NCBI RefSeq assembly: GCF_030268685.1
Contig: NZ_BSRQ01000008.1
Location: 62,001-126,000 of the forward strand
From: Microtetraspora sp. NBRC 13810
GTDB taxonomy: Bacteria; Actinomycetota; Actinomycetes; Streptosporangiales; Streptosporangiaceae
DNA length: 64,000 nucleotides
Direction of reading: 5' to 3'
The position numbers and the translations under genes were made by a program. Positions 53,877-63,102 of the stretch are shown here, piece after piece (position 1 is the first letter of the stretch; every line of letters begins with the position of its first letter). Below the pieces are notes generated by a model. It was not told the origin of the DNA, did no database searches, and saw nothing but the letters and a program-made list of their open reading frames with translations.

Positions 53877-55358
53877 ATGACGCACGGATACGACCCGCGG
53901 ACCGGGGAGCCGGTCGGCGAGGCGCTGGCGGAGACGACCGGGCCCGAGGTGGCCGCGGCCGGCGAGGCCGCGCGGGCGGCGGGCGAGGCGTGGCGGGCGC
54001 TGCCCGCGGCCGACCGGGCCGGCGTGCTGGAGGCCGTCGCCGACGCGCTGACCGCGCACGCCGGAGAACTGTGGCGGTCCGCCGACGCCGAGACCGCGCT
54101 CGGCGAGACCCGGCTGCGCGGCGAGGTCGGCCGGGCGGCCGGACAGTTCCGGCTGTTCGCCCAGGTGCTGCGGGACGGCGCGTACGCCGGCGTGGTGATC
54201 GACCACGGGGACGCCGGGGCCACGCCGCCCCGCCCGGACGTGCGCCGGATGAACCACCCGCTGCCCGGCGTCGTCGCCGTCTTCGCGGCCGGCAACTTCC
54301 CCTTCGCCTTCTCGGTCGCCGGCGGGGACACCGCCTCCGCGCTGGCCGCGGGCTGCCCGGTCGTGGTCAAGGCGCACCCGGCCCACCCGGGCACCTCGGA
54401 GCTGAGCGCCTCGGTGATCCGCTCGGCGCTGCCGGACCCGGCGCTGCTCGGCCTCGTGCATGGCCTGGCGGCCGGCCGGCCGCTGGTGACGCACCCGGCG
54501 GTGGCCGCCGTCGGGTTCACCGGTTCCATCCCCGGCGGCAGGGCCGTGCAGGGGCTCATCGCCGAACGCCCCGACCCGATCCCGTTCTACGGTGAGCTGG
54601 GCAGCGTCAACCCCGTGGTGGTGCTGCCCTCGGCCGTCGCGGGCGGCGCCGCCGCGCTCGCGGAGGGCTTCGCCGCCTCCCTCACGCTCGGCGTCGGGCA
54701 GTTCTGCACCAACCCCGGCCTGCTGTTCGCGCCCGACGACGAGGGCCTGCGCGCCGCGATCGCGGACGCCGTCACCCGGACCGCCGGCGGCCCGATGCTC
54801 AGCGCCCGGATCAACGAGGGCTTCGAGCACGGCCTCGAACGCCTCGGCAGGATGAAGCTCCTCGCCGAGGGCACGCCCGGCCCCGGCCCGTGGGGAGCCA
54901 CCCCCAAGGTCTTCCACACCGACCTGGCCGCCTTCGCCGAGGGGCTGCCGCTGACCGCCGAGGAGTGCTTCGGCCCCGCCTCGGTCGTGGTGACCTACCA
55001 GGACCCCGCCGACCTGCCCGCCGTCCTCGCCCGGGTGCCCGGCTCGCTCACCGCCACGGTGCACGCCGCCGACCCCGCCGAGGCCCGCGACGTCGCCCGG
55101 GTCCTCACCCGTACGGCCGGCCGGCTCGTCTGGAACGGCTGGCCCACCGGCGTGGCCGTCAACTGGTCGATGCACCACGGCGGACCCTGGCCCGCCTCCA
55201 CGATGCCGGCGCACACCTCGGTCGGCGCCGCCGCCATCGCCCGCTGGCTCGTCCCCGTCGCCTACCAGGACTGGCCGGAGGAACTCCTCCCCGACGCCCT
55301 GCGCGAGGCCAACCCGCTCGCCCTCCCACGCCGCGTCGACGGCCGCGCGGAGTCCTGA
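53877..55358 (+). CDS. 2,5-dioxovalerate (2-oxoglutarate semialdehyde) dehydrogenase
   Basis: Oxidises 2-oxoglutarate semialdehyde to 2-oxoglutarate with NAD(P). The 493-aa aldehyde dehydrogenase has VVAVFAAGNFPFAFSVAGGDTASALAAGCPVVVKAHPAHPGTSEL-type wording, characteristic of this subgroup. The general base Glu is in FYGELGSVNP near 238 and the nucleophile Cys in GVGQFCTNPG near 279. It is the last step of oxidative uronate breakdown, in line with the KdgD-like gene in the facing operon. It is co-directional with the IclR gene and convergent with pectate lyase. Confidence 0.9.
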   Translation: MTHGYDPRTGEPVGEALAETTGPEVAAAGEAARAAGEAWRALPAADRAGVLEAVADALTAHAGELWRSADAETALGETRLRGEVGRAAGQFRLFAQVLRDGAYAGVVIDHGDAGATPPRPDVRRMNHPLPGVVAVFAAGNFPFAFSVAGGDTASALAAGCPVVVKAHPAHPGTSELSASVIRSALPDPALLGLVHGLAAGRPLVTHPAVAAVGFTGSIPGGRAVQGLIAERPDPIPFYGELGSVNPVVVLPSAVAGGAAALAEGFAASLTLGVGQFCTNPGLLFAPDDEGLRAAIADAVTRTAGGPMLSARINEGFEHGLERLGRMKLLAEGTPGPGPWGATPKVFHTDLAAFAEGLPLTAEECFGPASVVVTYQDPADLPAVLARVPGSLTATVHAADPAEARDVARVLTRTAGRLVWNGWPTGVAVNWSMHHGGPWPASTMPAHTSVGAAAIARWLVPVAYQDWPEELLPDALREANPLALPRRVDGRAES

Positions 55359-55400
55359 CCGCACGCCGGAGGGGGCGCGGCGGCCCGCACCCCCTCCGGT

Positions 55401-55495
55401 TGATCAGCCCAAGCGGGCCCGTACTCCCTGCGAATGGATCAGCCCAGGCGGGCCCGTACTGCGGCCGGATGGTTCAGCCCAGGCGGCCCGCCCCG
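55401..55495. repeat. 35-base tandem repeat at the pectate lyase 3' end
   Basis: TCAGCCCA-GCGGGCCCG units begin at 55404, 55439 and 55474, exactly 35 bases apart. The third copy carries the pectate lyase stop and last codons, so the other two are duplicates of the gene end lying in the convergent gap. The units are palindromic in part (CGGGCCCG), so they could also form a terminator. Confidence 0.75.
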
Positions 55496-56769
55496 GCCCT
55501 CTGGGAGACCGACAGCCGGACCGACTCCGCCGGGTCCACGCCGGTGTGCAGGACCGGGGTCCAACCGGCGTCGGAGCCCAGGTCGGGATCGTGGGCGGCG
55601 TTGTAGGCGGCCACGGCGTCGAACGGGCGCACCTTCCCGCCCACCCGGAGCACGTCGTCACGGCTGGTCAGCGCGGTGCCGCCCCAGTCGTGCAGCAGCG
55701 CGGCGGGGTCCACCGCCCGGCCGAGACGGTAGAAGTTGGCCTCGGAGAAGATCTTCGACTCGACGCCGACCCCGAGGGCGTAGACGAACGTCGAGGCGTC
55801 CGGGATCTCGTAGTAGTTGTTGTAGACGTGCACCTTGCCGAACCGCACCCGCGGCAGCCGCTGGAGCACGTCGTCGAAGTGGTTGTGGTGCACGGTCACG
55901 TTGAGCCGGCCCGCGTCCGCCGCCGGGTTGTTGGTGGACCCGATGAGCATCGTCTTGTCGTGCCCGGAGAAGACGTTCCACGAGGCGGTGACGAAGTCCG
56001 CGCCGTTGGTGACGTCGAGCTGGCCGTCGTGCACCTGGTAGGGGCGGCCGAAGTGGCGCGGCTGCGCGGAGTCCGGGTTGTCGCCGTCGGTGAAGGTGTT
56101 GTGGTCCACCCAGACGTGTGTCGAACCGGTCACCGAGATGTTGTCGTAGAGGGAGTTCCAGTTGCCCTCCTCGCCGTCGGTCGGGTCCCACTGCGGGAAG
56201 CAGTCGGCCGCGTCCTCGAAGACGAGGTTCCGGATGATCACGTTGTCGGCCCTGTCCACGTGCAGGTTCACCCCGCGCAGCGTCGCCGAGCCGCCCAGCC
56301 CGACGATCGTCGTGTCACCGGGGACCTTGAGCTTGATCTGCGCGGTCTGCCGGGCCGCCGAGGCCGCCCGCGCGTCCTCCAGCGGACCGGCGGGCTCGCG
56401 GTCCCTGCCCCAGACGGCCGGGTCGTAGGCGGTGAGGTAGCCCGCCAGGGTGTAGCCGTCCTGCGCGTAGTCGGCGCAGCTGAGCGGCGTCCCGCCGGGG
56501 CCGGTGTGGGCGTCGACGGTGCCGCGTACCTGGATGATCCGCGGGCCGGGGGCGGCGAGGGCGGCGACCAGCCCGGCGCGGGTGGACACGGTGTGCACGT
56601 TGGCCGGCGGCGCGGCCGAGCCGCCGGTGGTGCCCGGCCCTTCCGCGGCCCAGCCGTCTCCGGCGGGAAGCGTCTGGCGGGCGAGCGGCGTCCCGGCGGC
56701 GGCCGGCGCGGGCGGGCCGGCCACGACGGCCAGCGACAGGACGGCGGTGAGCACGGCGAGTCGTCTCAT
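55474..56769 (-). CDS. secreted pectate lyase, polysaccharide lyase family 1
   Basis: Cuts polygalacturonate by beta-elimination outside the cell. The 431-aa protein has a signal peptide (1-25, PAPAAA), a short Gly-rich lead, then the right-handed beta-helix. Family 1 residues are VWVDHNTFTDGDNP with Ca-binding Asp, SGHDKTMLIG, and VHHNHFDDVLQRLPRVRFGKVHVYNNYY, with the catalytic Arg region. It is the last gene of the minus-strand operon, 107 bases after the solute-binding gene, with a hairpin between. It supplies oligomers for the route encoded beside it. Confidence 0.93.
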   Translation of the reverse strand: MRRLAVLTAVLSLAVVAGPPAPAAAGTPLARQTLPAGDGWAAEGPGTTGGSAAPPANVHTVSTRAGLVAALAAPGPRIIQVRGTVDAHTGPGGTPLSCADYAQDGYTLAGYLTAYDPAVWGRDREPAGPLEDARAASAARQTAQIKLKVPGDTTIVGLGGSATLRGVNLHVDRADNVIIRNLVFEDAADCFPQWDPTDGEEGNWNSLYDNISVTGSTHVWVDHNTFTDGDNPDSAQPRHFGRPYQVHDGQLDVTNGADFVTASWNVFSGHDKTMLIGSTNNPAADAGRLNVTVHHNHFDDVLQRLPRVRFGKVHVYNNYYEIPDASTFVYALGVGVESKIFSEANFYRLGRAVDPAALLHDWGGTALTSRDDVLRVGGKVRPFDAVAAYNAAHDPDLGSDAGWTPVLHTGVDPAESVRLSVSQRAGAGRLG

Positions 56770-56834
56770 GGTCTTTCCTCCACAGGTCAGGTGGGAGGGA
56801 GGCGCCGGACGGAGCCTCTCTTGCGGAGAAGGGC

Positions 56835-56869
56835 AGGGTGAGCCCCGGGGTCAGGCCGGGACGCACCCT
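56835..56869 (-). promoter_or_regulatory. intergenic stem-loop between the binding-protein and pectate lyase genes
   Basis: Nested stem AGGGTG (56835-56840)/CACCCT (56864-56869) and CCCGG (56844-56848)/CCGGG (56856-56860). Such hairpins after sugar-binding-protein genes often protect that part of the mRNA and lower the downstream gene. Confidence 0.45.
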
Positions 56870-56876
56870 GTGCGGT

Positions 56877-58205
56877 TCAGCCCCCGTTGCGCTGCTTGTA
56901 CGCCGCCTGCGCCTCGGTCAGCGCGCCGGCCATCCCGTCCAGGAACTCCTTGGCGCCGAGATCGCCCAGCAGCACCTTCTGGAACTGCGGCTCGGAGTCG
57001 GTCTTCGTGATCGCGTTGAACTCCGGCAGGTAGTAGGGCATCTGGACCACCTTCGTCGCCGGGTCGTTGAGCACCCGGTTGGCCTCGGCGACGTGCTGGA
57101 GGCCGGTCAGCCACGCCTCGCCGTTCACGTCGACGTTGGCCGGCAGCACGCCGGTCTTCTCGGACCAGTAGCTGTTCATCGCCTTCGACGCGGCGAACTC
57201 GGCGAACCTGAACGCCGCGTCCTTCTTCTCGCCGGAGGAGAACACGCCGATGCCGGCGACCGGGTTGGACAGCACGGCCTGCACCCCGGAGTCGGACCTG
57301 GGCACGGCCATCGCCGCGACCTTGTCCGCGCCGAGCGCCTCGACGTGGTCGGTGTAGGAGCCCAGGTTGTGCTGCATGATCGCGATGTTGCCGCCGTCGA
57401 ACTGCGCGACCATCTTCACGTAGTCGTTGTTCACGTCGGCCTCGGGAGTGTTCCTGCCGAAGACCGCGACCAGCTTCTCCAGCGCCGCGACGTTGCGCGG
57501 ATCGTTGACCGTGGACCTGCCGGCGGCGTCGAACATCTCGGTGACGCCCGACTGGCCGTACACGACCTCCAGCATCTGCGCGATCGAGCCGGCGCCGCCG
57601 CGGATGGTGAAGCCGAACCGGTTGTTCGCCTTGTCGGTCAGCCGGTCCACGGCGGTGAAGAACTCGCTCCAGGTCCTGGGCGCCTCCAGACCGGCCTCCT
57701 TGAACCAGTCCGTCCGGTACCAGAACACGCCCATGTTCGTGGACATCGGCACCATGTACGTCTTGCCGTCCGGGACGGTCGCCTTGACCGTCGTCACCAC
57801 CTGCTCGTTCAGCTTGCCGTTCAGCGCGCCGCCGGCGATCCGGTCGTCCAGCGGGTCCACCGCCTTCTGCGCGACCAGGTTGCCGAGCATCGCCGTCGTC
57901 ATGCCGCCCATGTCGGGCAGGCCGCCGCCGGCGATCGCGGTGTCGTACTTCTGCTGGGCCTGGGCGATCGGGATGCCGACGTACTTCACCCTGATCGTCG
58001 GGTTGGCCTTTTGGAACTCCGCGATGATGTGCTGCCAGACCGGGGTGCGGGCCGGGCCGCCGTTGTCGTCCCAGAAGGTGATCTCCGTGTCGCCGCCGGC
58101 GGCCGTACCCGAGTCGTCGGAACCACACCCGGCGAGCGCCAGGGATGCCCCCACGGCGAGCGCCGTCGCCGAGGTCAGCAGGCGCCTCGAATGGCGTCCA
58201 AGCAT
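56877..58205 (-). CDS. sugar ABC transporter substrate-binding lipoprotein
   Basis: A 442-residue family 1 extracellular solute-binding protein. The lipobox LALAGC puts the lipid on Cys27. The mature part starts EITFWDDNGGP and has the two-lobe plan, with PMSTNMGVFWYRTDWFKEAGLEAPRTWSEFF near 165-195, typical of oligosaccharide binders. With two permease genes upstream in the operon it forms an importer; the ATPase is not here and is likely the shared MsiK-type subunit. The ligand is probably uronate or oligogalacturonide. ATG 58205 follows AAAGGTAG. Confidence 0.92.
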   Translation of the reverse strand: MLGRHSRRLLTSATALAVGASLALAGCGSDDSGTAAGGDTEITFWDDNGGPARTPVWQHIIAEFQKANPTIRVKYVGIPIAQAQQKYDTAIAGGGLPDMGGMTTAMLGNLVAQKAVDPLDDRIAGGALNGKLNEQVVTTVKATVPDGKTYMVPMSTNMGVFWYRTDWFKEAGLEAPRTWSEFFTAVDRLTDKANNRFGFTIRGGAGSIAQMLEVVYGQSGVTEMFDAAGRSTVNDPRNVAALEKLVAVFGRNTPEADVNNDYVKMVAQFDGGNIAIMQHNLGSYTDHVEALGADKVAAMAVPRSDSGVQAVLSNPVAGIGVFSSGEKKDAAFRFAEFAASKAMNSYWSEKTGVLPANVDVNGEAWLTGLQHVAEANRVLNDPATKVVQMPYYLPEFNAITKTDSEPQFQKVLLGDLGAKEFLDGMAGALTEAQAAYKQRNGG

Positions 58206-58242
58206 TGCCGTCTACCTTTCTTTCGTCGGTCCCCGATTGCGT

Positions 58243-60210
58243 TCAGGTACGGCTCGCGCCGGCCTCCAGGGCCAGGGCGGCCGCCTCCTCCCGGTCGATC
58301 CGGCCGTCGGCCACCACGGTCACGACCCGGCGCACCAGCGTGTGCTCCACCGTCAGCGGCCGGTCCCAGGCCAGCGACACCCCGATGCCGGGGTACTCGC
58401 CGATCCGGGCGAACCACGGCTCCGGCCCGCCGGTCCCGGTGCCGGGCTGGACGAAGACCAGGGTCCAGTCCGGGCGGCCCGGCGCGGCGCCGGTGCCGGA
58501 CAGCGCCAGCCAGGGGGCGCGGGAGCCGTGCACGGCGGCCTCGCCCTCCGCGTCCCGGGTGTAGACGCGCCGCCCGGTGGAGGAGCCGGGGGCCCGCCAG
58601 AAGAAGCCGCCGTATCCGGCCCCGGTCCGGCCCTTGGAGCCGGAGCTGTTGATCTCGAAGGGCGCGTCGTCCGCGCCGGTCAGCGCGAACGTCACGTCCA
58701 GTGCCCAGCCGCCGGTCACCGGCCGGGCGGTCACCGTCCGCTCCTCGCGGACCACCTCGGCGCCGTCCGGCGCGGTCCACGACAGGTGCTCGGTGAAGCC
58801 GTCGTCCGCCCGCCGGTGGAACCGCACGTGCCGCTGCACGCCGTGGTCGTCCAGCCACGCCGGGCCCCGGCCGGGCACCCAGGTCCGGCCGCCCCAGAAG
58901 TTGCGCCCGGCCACGTCCGCGATCGCCACGCTCACTCCCAGGTGGTGGACGTGGTCGGCGGGCCGGGTCTCGGTCACCGTGGTCCCGCCGAGGGTGCGCA
59001 CCGGGTGCAGGTAGGGCCGGGGGGAGAGGGTCACCGGCAGGTCGGGCCGGAAGGCGTAACGGGCCACCGTACGGCCGGCGACCCGCAGGGCCGGGCCGGG
59101 GGCCGACCAGGGCACGTCGAGTTCGGAGAACAGCGCTAGCCGCTCGGCGCTCTCGGCGGTCAGGGCGGCGACGCCGGGCAGCACGCGTCGCACCACGGCC
59201 CCGTCCTCGACGGTGAGCTCCTGGAACTCCTCGGGCACGGCCGCCGGCGCGGGCGCCCGCCGGATCTCCTCCAGCACCCCCATGAACCCGGTGGTGCGGT
59301 GCAGCGGGACCAGCAGCTCGGCGCCGCCGCGCACGTGCGCGACGAGGTTCTCCAGCAGGTCGGTCCTGGGGTGCCCGATGACCGGTCCGTCGCCTACGCG
59401 TACCTCGTCCGTCGTGTACGTCAGCGTGATCCGGCCCTCCTCGCCGTGCACGACGACGTACGGCTCGTGCCGCTGCGGGGCGCACAGGGAGACGGCGACC
59501 GTCACCACCGTCCCGTCGGCCAGCCGGAGCCGGATGGAGGAGGTGTCGTCGGCCTCGATCGGGTTCGCGTGGTACAGCTCGACCTCGGTCCGGGCGACCG
59601 GGGCGTCGGTGAGCGCCAGCGCGGTGGCCACGGCGTGCGCGAACGGGTTGGTCAGCGCGCCGTCCACCACCTCCACCCCGTCCAGCCGCCGCCGCCCGGC
59701 CCACGCGGTGCGCGTGTAGTAGGACGCGGGCCGCGCCCACGCCCCGGCGACGCCGATGCCGCGCACCCGGCCGACCGCGCCGCCCGCGATGAGCTCGCGC
59801 ACCGCCGGGATCGCGTGCGACCCCAGGCTCTGGAAACCCACCTGGCAGGCCAGGCCGCTGCGCGCGACGGCGATGGCGATCCGGTCGAAGTCGGCCAGCG
59901 TCGCCGCGGGCGGCTTCTCCAGCAGCAGGTGCGACCCGGCGGCGAGCGCCTGGACGGCGAGGTCGGCATGCGTGTGGATGGGCGTGACCAGGATCGTTAT
60001 CTCCGCCCGGGTGCGTTCGACCAGCTCGGCGAGGTCGGCCGACTGCTCGGGGGAGCCGAGCCCGGCGAGCAGCGCAGGCTCCACCGGCCGCACGTCGCAC
60101 ACCCCGGCCAGCCGGACCAGCCCGGACGCGGTCAGCCGGCGCAGGTTCTCCAGGTGCCACCAGCCGTGCCCGTGCGCCCCCGCCAGCACGACGCGAACGG
60201 GTTCCGTCAT
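58243..60210 (-). CDS. Gfo/Idh/MocA oxidoreductase fused to DUF6807
   Basis: A 655-residue two-domain protein. Residues 1-340 are a Gfo/Idh/MocA sugar dehydrogenase: the N-terminal strand VRVVLAGAHGHGWWHLENL, EKPPAATLADFD near 92 with the usual EKP, then the alpha/beta dimer domain. From about 365 follows DUF6807, with PYLHPVRTLGGTTVTETRPADHVHHLGVSVAIADV and GRNFWGGRT. Its His cluster suggests a metal site like that in PmoA-like proteins. The joint function is unknown; sugar-acid redox is likely. ATG 60210 overlaps the gene before it by four bases. Confidence 0.85.
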   Translation of the reverse strand: MTEPVRVVLAGAHGHGWWHLENLRRLTASGLVRLAGVCDVRPVEPALLAGLGSPEQSADLAELVERTRAEITILVTPIHTHADLAVQALAAGSHLLLEKPPAATLADFDRIAIAVARSGLACQVGFQSLGSHAIPAVRELIAGGAVGRVRGIGVAGAWARPASYYTRTAWAGRRRLDGVEVVDGALTNPFAHAVATALALTDAPVARTEVELYHANPIEADDTSSIRLRLADGTVVTVAVSLCAPQRHEPYVVVHGEEGRITLTYTTDEVRVGDGPVIGHPRTDLLENLVAHVRGGAELLVPLHRTTGFMGVLEEIRRAPAPAAVPEEFQELTVEDGAVVRRVLPGVAALTAESAERLALFSELDVPWSAPGPALRVAGRTVARYAFRPDLPVTLSPRPYLHPVRTLGGTTVTETRPADHVHHLGVSVAIADVAGRNFWGGRTWVPGRGPAWLDDHGVQRHVRFHRRADDGFTEHLSWTAPDGAEVVREERTVTARPVTGGWALDVTFALTGADDAPFEINSSGSKGRTGAGYGGFFWRAPGSSTGRRVYTRDAEGEAAVHGSRAPWLALSGTGAAPGRPDWTLVFVQPGTGTGGPEPWFARIGEYPGIGVSLAWDRPLTVEHTLVRRVVTVVADGRIDREEAAALALEAGASRT

Positions 60211-61286
60211 CGGCCGCCTCCTTCGCCGTCGAGGGCGGAGAACACCAGCCCGTGCCCGCGATGCCCGCCCGCCCGCAGCACGCCGCCCGCGATCCGCACC
60301 GGGTACGGCTCCGCCAGCAGCCCCAGCGCCGCGAAGGACGCGTCCTCCACGTCCTCGACCATCGGCGGCAGCGGCAGGGCCAGGGCGAGCTGGCCGGAGA
60401 TCTCCGGCAGCAGATGCGGATGCACCGGGACGTCGAACGCCCTGGCCAGCTCGGCGATCCGGAGGAACGGCGTGATGCCGCCCACCCGCACCACGTTCGG
60501 CTGCACCACGTCGCACGCCCCGGCGGTCAGCAGGTCGCGGAACTCGTAGACGGTGTACAGGCTCTCCCCGAGCGCGATCGGCACCCGCACGCTCTCCCGC
60601 AGCCGCACCTGCCCGGCCAGGTCGTCGGCGGGCAGCGGCTCCTCCACCCAGTGCAGCCCGTACGGCTCCAGCTCCGCGATCGCCCGGCGGGCGCGCAGCA
60701 GGTCCCAGCGCTGGTTGGCGTCCACCATGAGCAGCGTGTCCGGCCCGACGGCCCTGCGGACCGCGGCCACCCGTTCGACGTCCTCGCGCAGGTCGTCCCT
60801 GCCCACCTTGATCTTCACCGCCGGGTATCCGGCCGCGGCCCAGCGCTCCGCCTGGGCGACCAGTTCCTCGGGGGAGTAGTGCCGGTTGACGCCGCTCCCG
60901 TACACGGGCACGCTGTCGCGCCGCCGGCCCAGCACGTCGGCGAGGCCGCGCTCGCCGCAGCGCAGGTCCCACAGGGCGATGTCGATCGCGGCCATCGCGA
61001 TCGTGGTCACCCCGCCGCCGCCCGCCTCGCGCAGGTGCCGCCAGAGCCGGTCCCACACCAGCTCGGGATGGGCGGGCAGGCCGAGCACGGCGGGACGGCA
61101 CTCCGACTCCAGCATCGCGCGGACGGCGCCCGCCCCGATCTGCGGCGTCCAGGAGAACCCGACCCCGGTGCGCCCGTCGTCGGCGCCCACCTCGCAGACG
61201 ATCACATGGTTGACCGGCACGTCCGGCCCCCACGGCCGGGGCAGCGGCACGGTGCGGGCGCTCACCCGCACCTCGCTGATCCGCAT
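60207..61286 (-). CDS. enolase-superfamily (mandelate racemase/muconate lactonizing) enzyme
   Basis: A 359-residue enzyme that abstracts a proton next to a carboxylate. The catalytic set is present: KIK at 158-160, metal Asp189 (VDANQRW), Glu215 (WVEEP), Glu241 (GES) and His289/His291 (HPHLLPE). In this operon a galactarate/glucarate dehydratase or galactarolactone cycloisomerase fits best, feeding the KdgD-like step. The exact subgroup cannot be fixed by eye. It is coupled to both neighbours: its start shares a base with the previous stop, and its end overlaps by four. Confidence 0.87.
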   Translation of the reverse strand: MRISEVRVSARTVPLPRPWGPDVPVNHVIVCEVGADDGRTGVGFSWTPQIGAGAVRAMLESECRPAVLGLPAHPELVWDRLWRHLREAGGGGVTTIAMAAIDIALWDLRCGERGLADVLGRRRDSVPVYGSGVNRHYSPEELVAQAERWAAAGYPAVKIKVGRDDLREDVERVAAVRRAVGPDTLLMVDANQRWDLLRARRAIAELEPYGLHWVEEPLPADDLAGQVRLRESVRVPIALGESLYTVYEFRDLLTAGACDVVQPNVVRVGGITPFLRIAELARAFDVPVHPHLLPEISGQLALALPLPPMVEDVEDASFAALGLLAEPYPVRIAGGVLRAGGHRGHGLVFSALDGEGGGR

Positions 61287-62167
61287 CAGGCCGCCCCCAC
61301 CAGCTCCAGACCGGACTTGATCAGCCGGTCCAGCTCCGCCAGGTGCTCGGGCAGCGGCTCGGCCAGCGGCGGGCGCACCCGGCCCACGTCCAGCCCGCGC
61401 AGCCGTACCCCCGCCTTGACCAGGGAGACGCCATAGCCGGGCACCTTGGCGCGCAGCCGTACCAGCGGGGCGTAGAAGGCGGTGAGCAGCCGGTGGTCGC
61501 CGTTCAGGTAGGCGGTGGCGATCTCCGGGGCGAAGGCGAACACCGCGCTGGAGTACAGCTCGACGCCGAGGCCGCGGTAGGCGGGCATGGTCAGCTCGGC
61601 GGTCGGCAGCCCGTTGAAGAAGGTGAACTCCGGGCCGATCTCCTCGCGTACGGCGAGCACGATCCGCTGCATGCGGTCGATGTCGCCCACGCCGTCCTTG
61701 AGCCCGACCACGCCGGGAATGCGGGCCAGTTCGACCGCGGCCTCCGGCTCGAGCACGACCGGGCCGCGCTGGTAGACGATCACCGGCAGGCCGACCCCGG
61801 CGATCTCCCTGACGTAGGCGGTCAGCCCGCCGGCCGGGCCCTGCGCCAGATAGGGCGGCATCAGCAGCAGCCCGTCGGCGCCCGCCTCGCGGGCCGCCGC
61901 GGCCTGGTTCAGCGCCGCGCCGAGCGGGCCGCCCGCCCCGGCCACCACCGGCGCCGCGCCCGCGCAGGCGCGCACCGCCACGCCCACCGCCGCTGCGTGC
62001 TCGGCCTCCGACAGTGCCGAGAACTCCCCGGTCCCGCAGGCCACGAAGACGCCGCCGGGACGGTGGGCCAGACCGCGCCCGATGTGCTCGGCGAGCACGT
62101 CGCCGGCCAGGCCGCCCCGCGCGGTGAAGGGGGTGACGGGGAAGAAGAGGACGCCGCTGAGGTCCAT
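61286..62167 (-). CDS. kdgD: 5-dehydro-4-deoxyglucarate dehydratase (DapA-like family)
   Basis: A 293-residue DHDPS-superfamily aldolase/dehydratase. The Schiff-base Lys157 is in GLKDGVGDID, the wording that marks 5-keto-4-deoxyglucarate dehydratase; Tyr132 (VIVYQRG) and GTGEFSALS at 45-53 complete the site. It converts the product of the enolase-type step to 2-oxoglutarate semialdehyde and CO2. The symbol is given by family likeness. It starts directly after the stop of the SDR gene and ends on the start of the next, so the operon is very tight. Confidence 0.83.
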   Translation of the reverse strand: MDLSGVLFFPVTPFTARGGLAGDVLAEHIGRGLAHRPGGVFVACGTGEFSALSEAEHAAAVGVAVRACAGAAPVVAGAGGPLGAALNQAAAAREAGADGLLLMPPYLAQGPAGGLTAYVREIAGVGLPVIVYQRGPVVLEPEAAVELARIPGVVGLKDGVGDIDRMQRIVLAVREEIGPEFTFFNGLPTAELTMPAYRGLGVELYSSAVFAFAPEIATAYLNGDHRLLTAFYAPLVRLRAKVPGYGVSLVKAGVRLRGLDVGRVRPPLAEPLPEHLAELDRLIKSGLELVGAA

Positions 62168-63085
62168 CTAGATCTCTCCTATCTCGGTGCGCCAGCTGCG
62201 CTTGGCCTGCCAGCCGAGCAGCCGCTCGGCCTTCGCGGAGGAGAAGGCGGGCGCGGTCCCGGTGAGGCGGGCCACGTGTCCCGCGGTGGCGGGGAGGATC
62301 CGGGGCAGCAGCTCGGCGAGCGGCTCGCGGGCCAGCGCGTCCGCCGCCCCGGCGAAGAACACCTCACCCGGGGGCAGTCCGGGCAGCCGGTCGAGCAGCG
62401 TCAGCACCAGTTCGGAGGCGTCCCTGGCGTCCACGTAGTTGAACAGCGACACCCCGGCCAGCTCGGGACGGTCCAGCCGTTCGCGCACGGTGTGCCCGGA
62501 CTGCGTCGGAGCGCCCTCCCACTCCTCCGGGGCGATGACGAAGCACGGCCGCACGGCGGCGAAGGCGGTGCCGGGGGAGCTGCGCGCGAAGGACGCCATC
62601 ACCTCCTCGGCGATCAGCTTGGACAGGCTGTAGGCGTTCCACGGCGCGACCGGGTGCCCCTCGTCGATCGGCAGCCGGGCCGGCTCCCAGCCGCCGGGCG
62701 CGCCGTACCCGATGACCGTCGGGCTGCTCGCCACCACCACGCGCTCCACGCCGGTCCGGGCCGCCGCCTCGCACACGTTGAACGCGAGCTGCGTGTTCAC
62801 CCGGTAGGTGAAGGCGTCGGTGCGGCTGAACGGCGTCGCCACCGCGGCGAGGTGCACCACGGCCCGCGGCCGGAACCGCGCCATCACCTCGAACGCCTCG
62901 CCGAGGTCGGTCAGATCGGCGGGCAGCGTCGCCACACCCGCCGGCATGTCGGTGGGCGGCGTGCCCGGCGCGGTGTCCACCCCGAGCACCTCGTGCCCGG
63001 CCTGCGCCAGCGCCCGCACGACGCTGCGCCCGAACCTGCCCGCGCTCCCGGTGACCAGGATCCGCGATCCGGCTTCCAGCGTCAT
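62168..63085 (-). CDS. extended SDR, probable uronate dehydrogenase
   Basis: A 305-residue NAD(P)-dependent epimerase/dehydratase-type protein. The nucleotide site is VTGSAGRFG at 11-19 with Asp37 (GVDTAP) favouring NAD, and the catalytic Tyr152/Lys156 are in AYSLSK. Position in this pathway makes uronate dehydrogenase (uronate to aldarolactone) the best guess; a nucleotide-sugar epimerase is the alternative. ATG 63085 follows GAGGGAAGGGA; ATG 63106 overlaps the permease stop and is possible. Confidence 0.75.
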   Translation of the reverse strand: MTLEAGSRILVTGSAGRFGRSVVRALAQAGHEVLGVDTAPGTPPTDMPAGVATLPADLTDLGEAFEVMARFRPRAVVHLAAVATPFSRTDAFTYRVNTQLAFNVCEAAARTGVERVVVASSPTVIGYGAPGGWEPARLPIDEGHPVAPWNAYSLSKLIAEEVMASFARSSPGTAFAAVRPCFVIAPEEWEGAPTQSGHTVRERLDRPELAGVSLFNYVDARDASELVLTLLDRLPGLPPGEVFFAGAADALAREPLAELLPRILPATAGHVARLTGTAPAFSSAKAERLLGWQAKRSWRTEIGEI

Positions 63086-63102
63086 CGTCCCTTCCCTCGT
63101 GG

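Noticed and set aside
53010-55358. 782-residue frame joining the IclR region and the dehydrogenase
   Set aside because: The part before 53877 is an Arg-rich shadow of the IclR gene in another frame; the dehydrogenase has its own ribosome site and start.
58243-61233. 996-residue frame as one giant protein
   Set aside because: The first 340 residues are an out-of-frame shadow of the enolase-superfamily gene. The real start at 60210 overlaps that gene's stop by four bases, as elsewhere in the operon.
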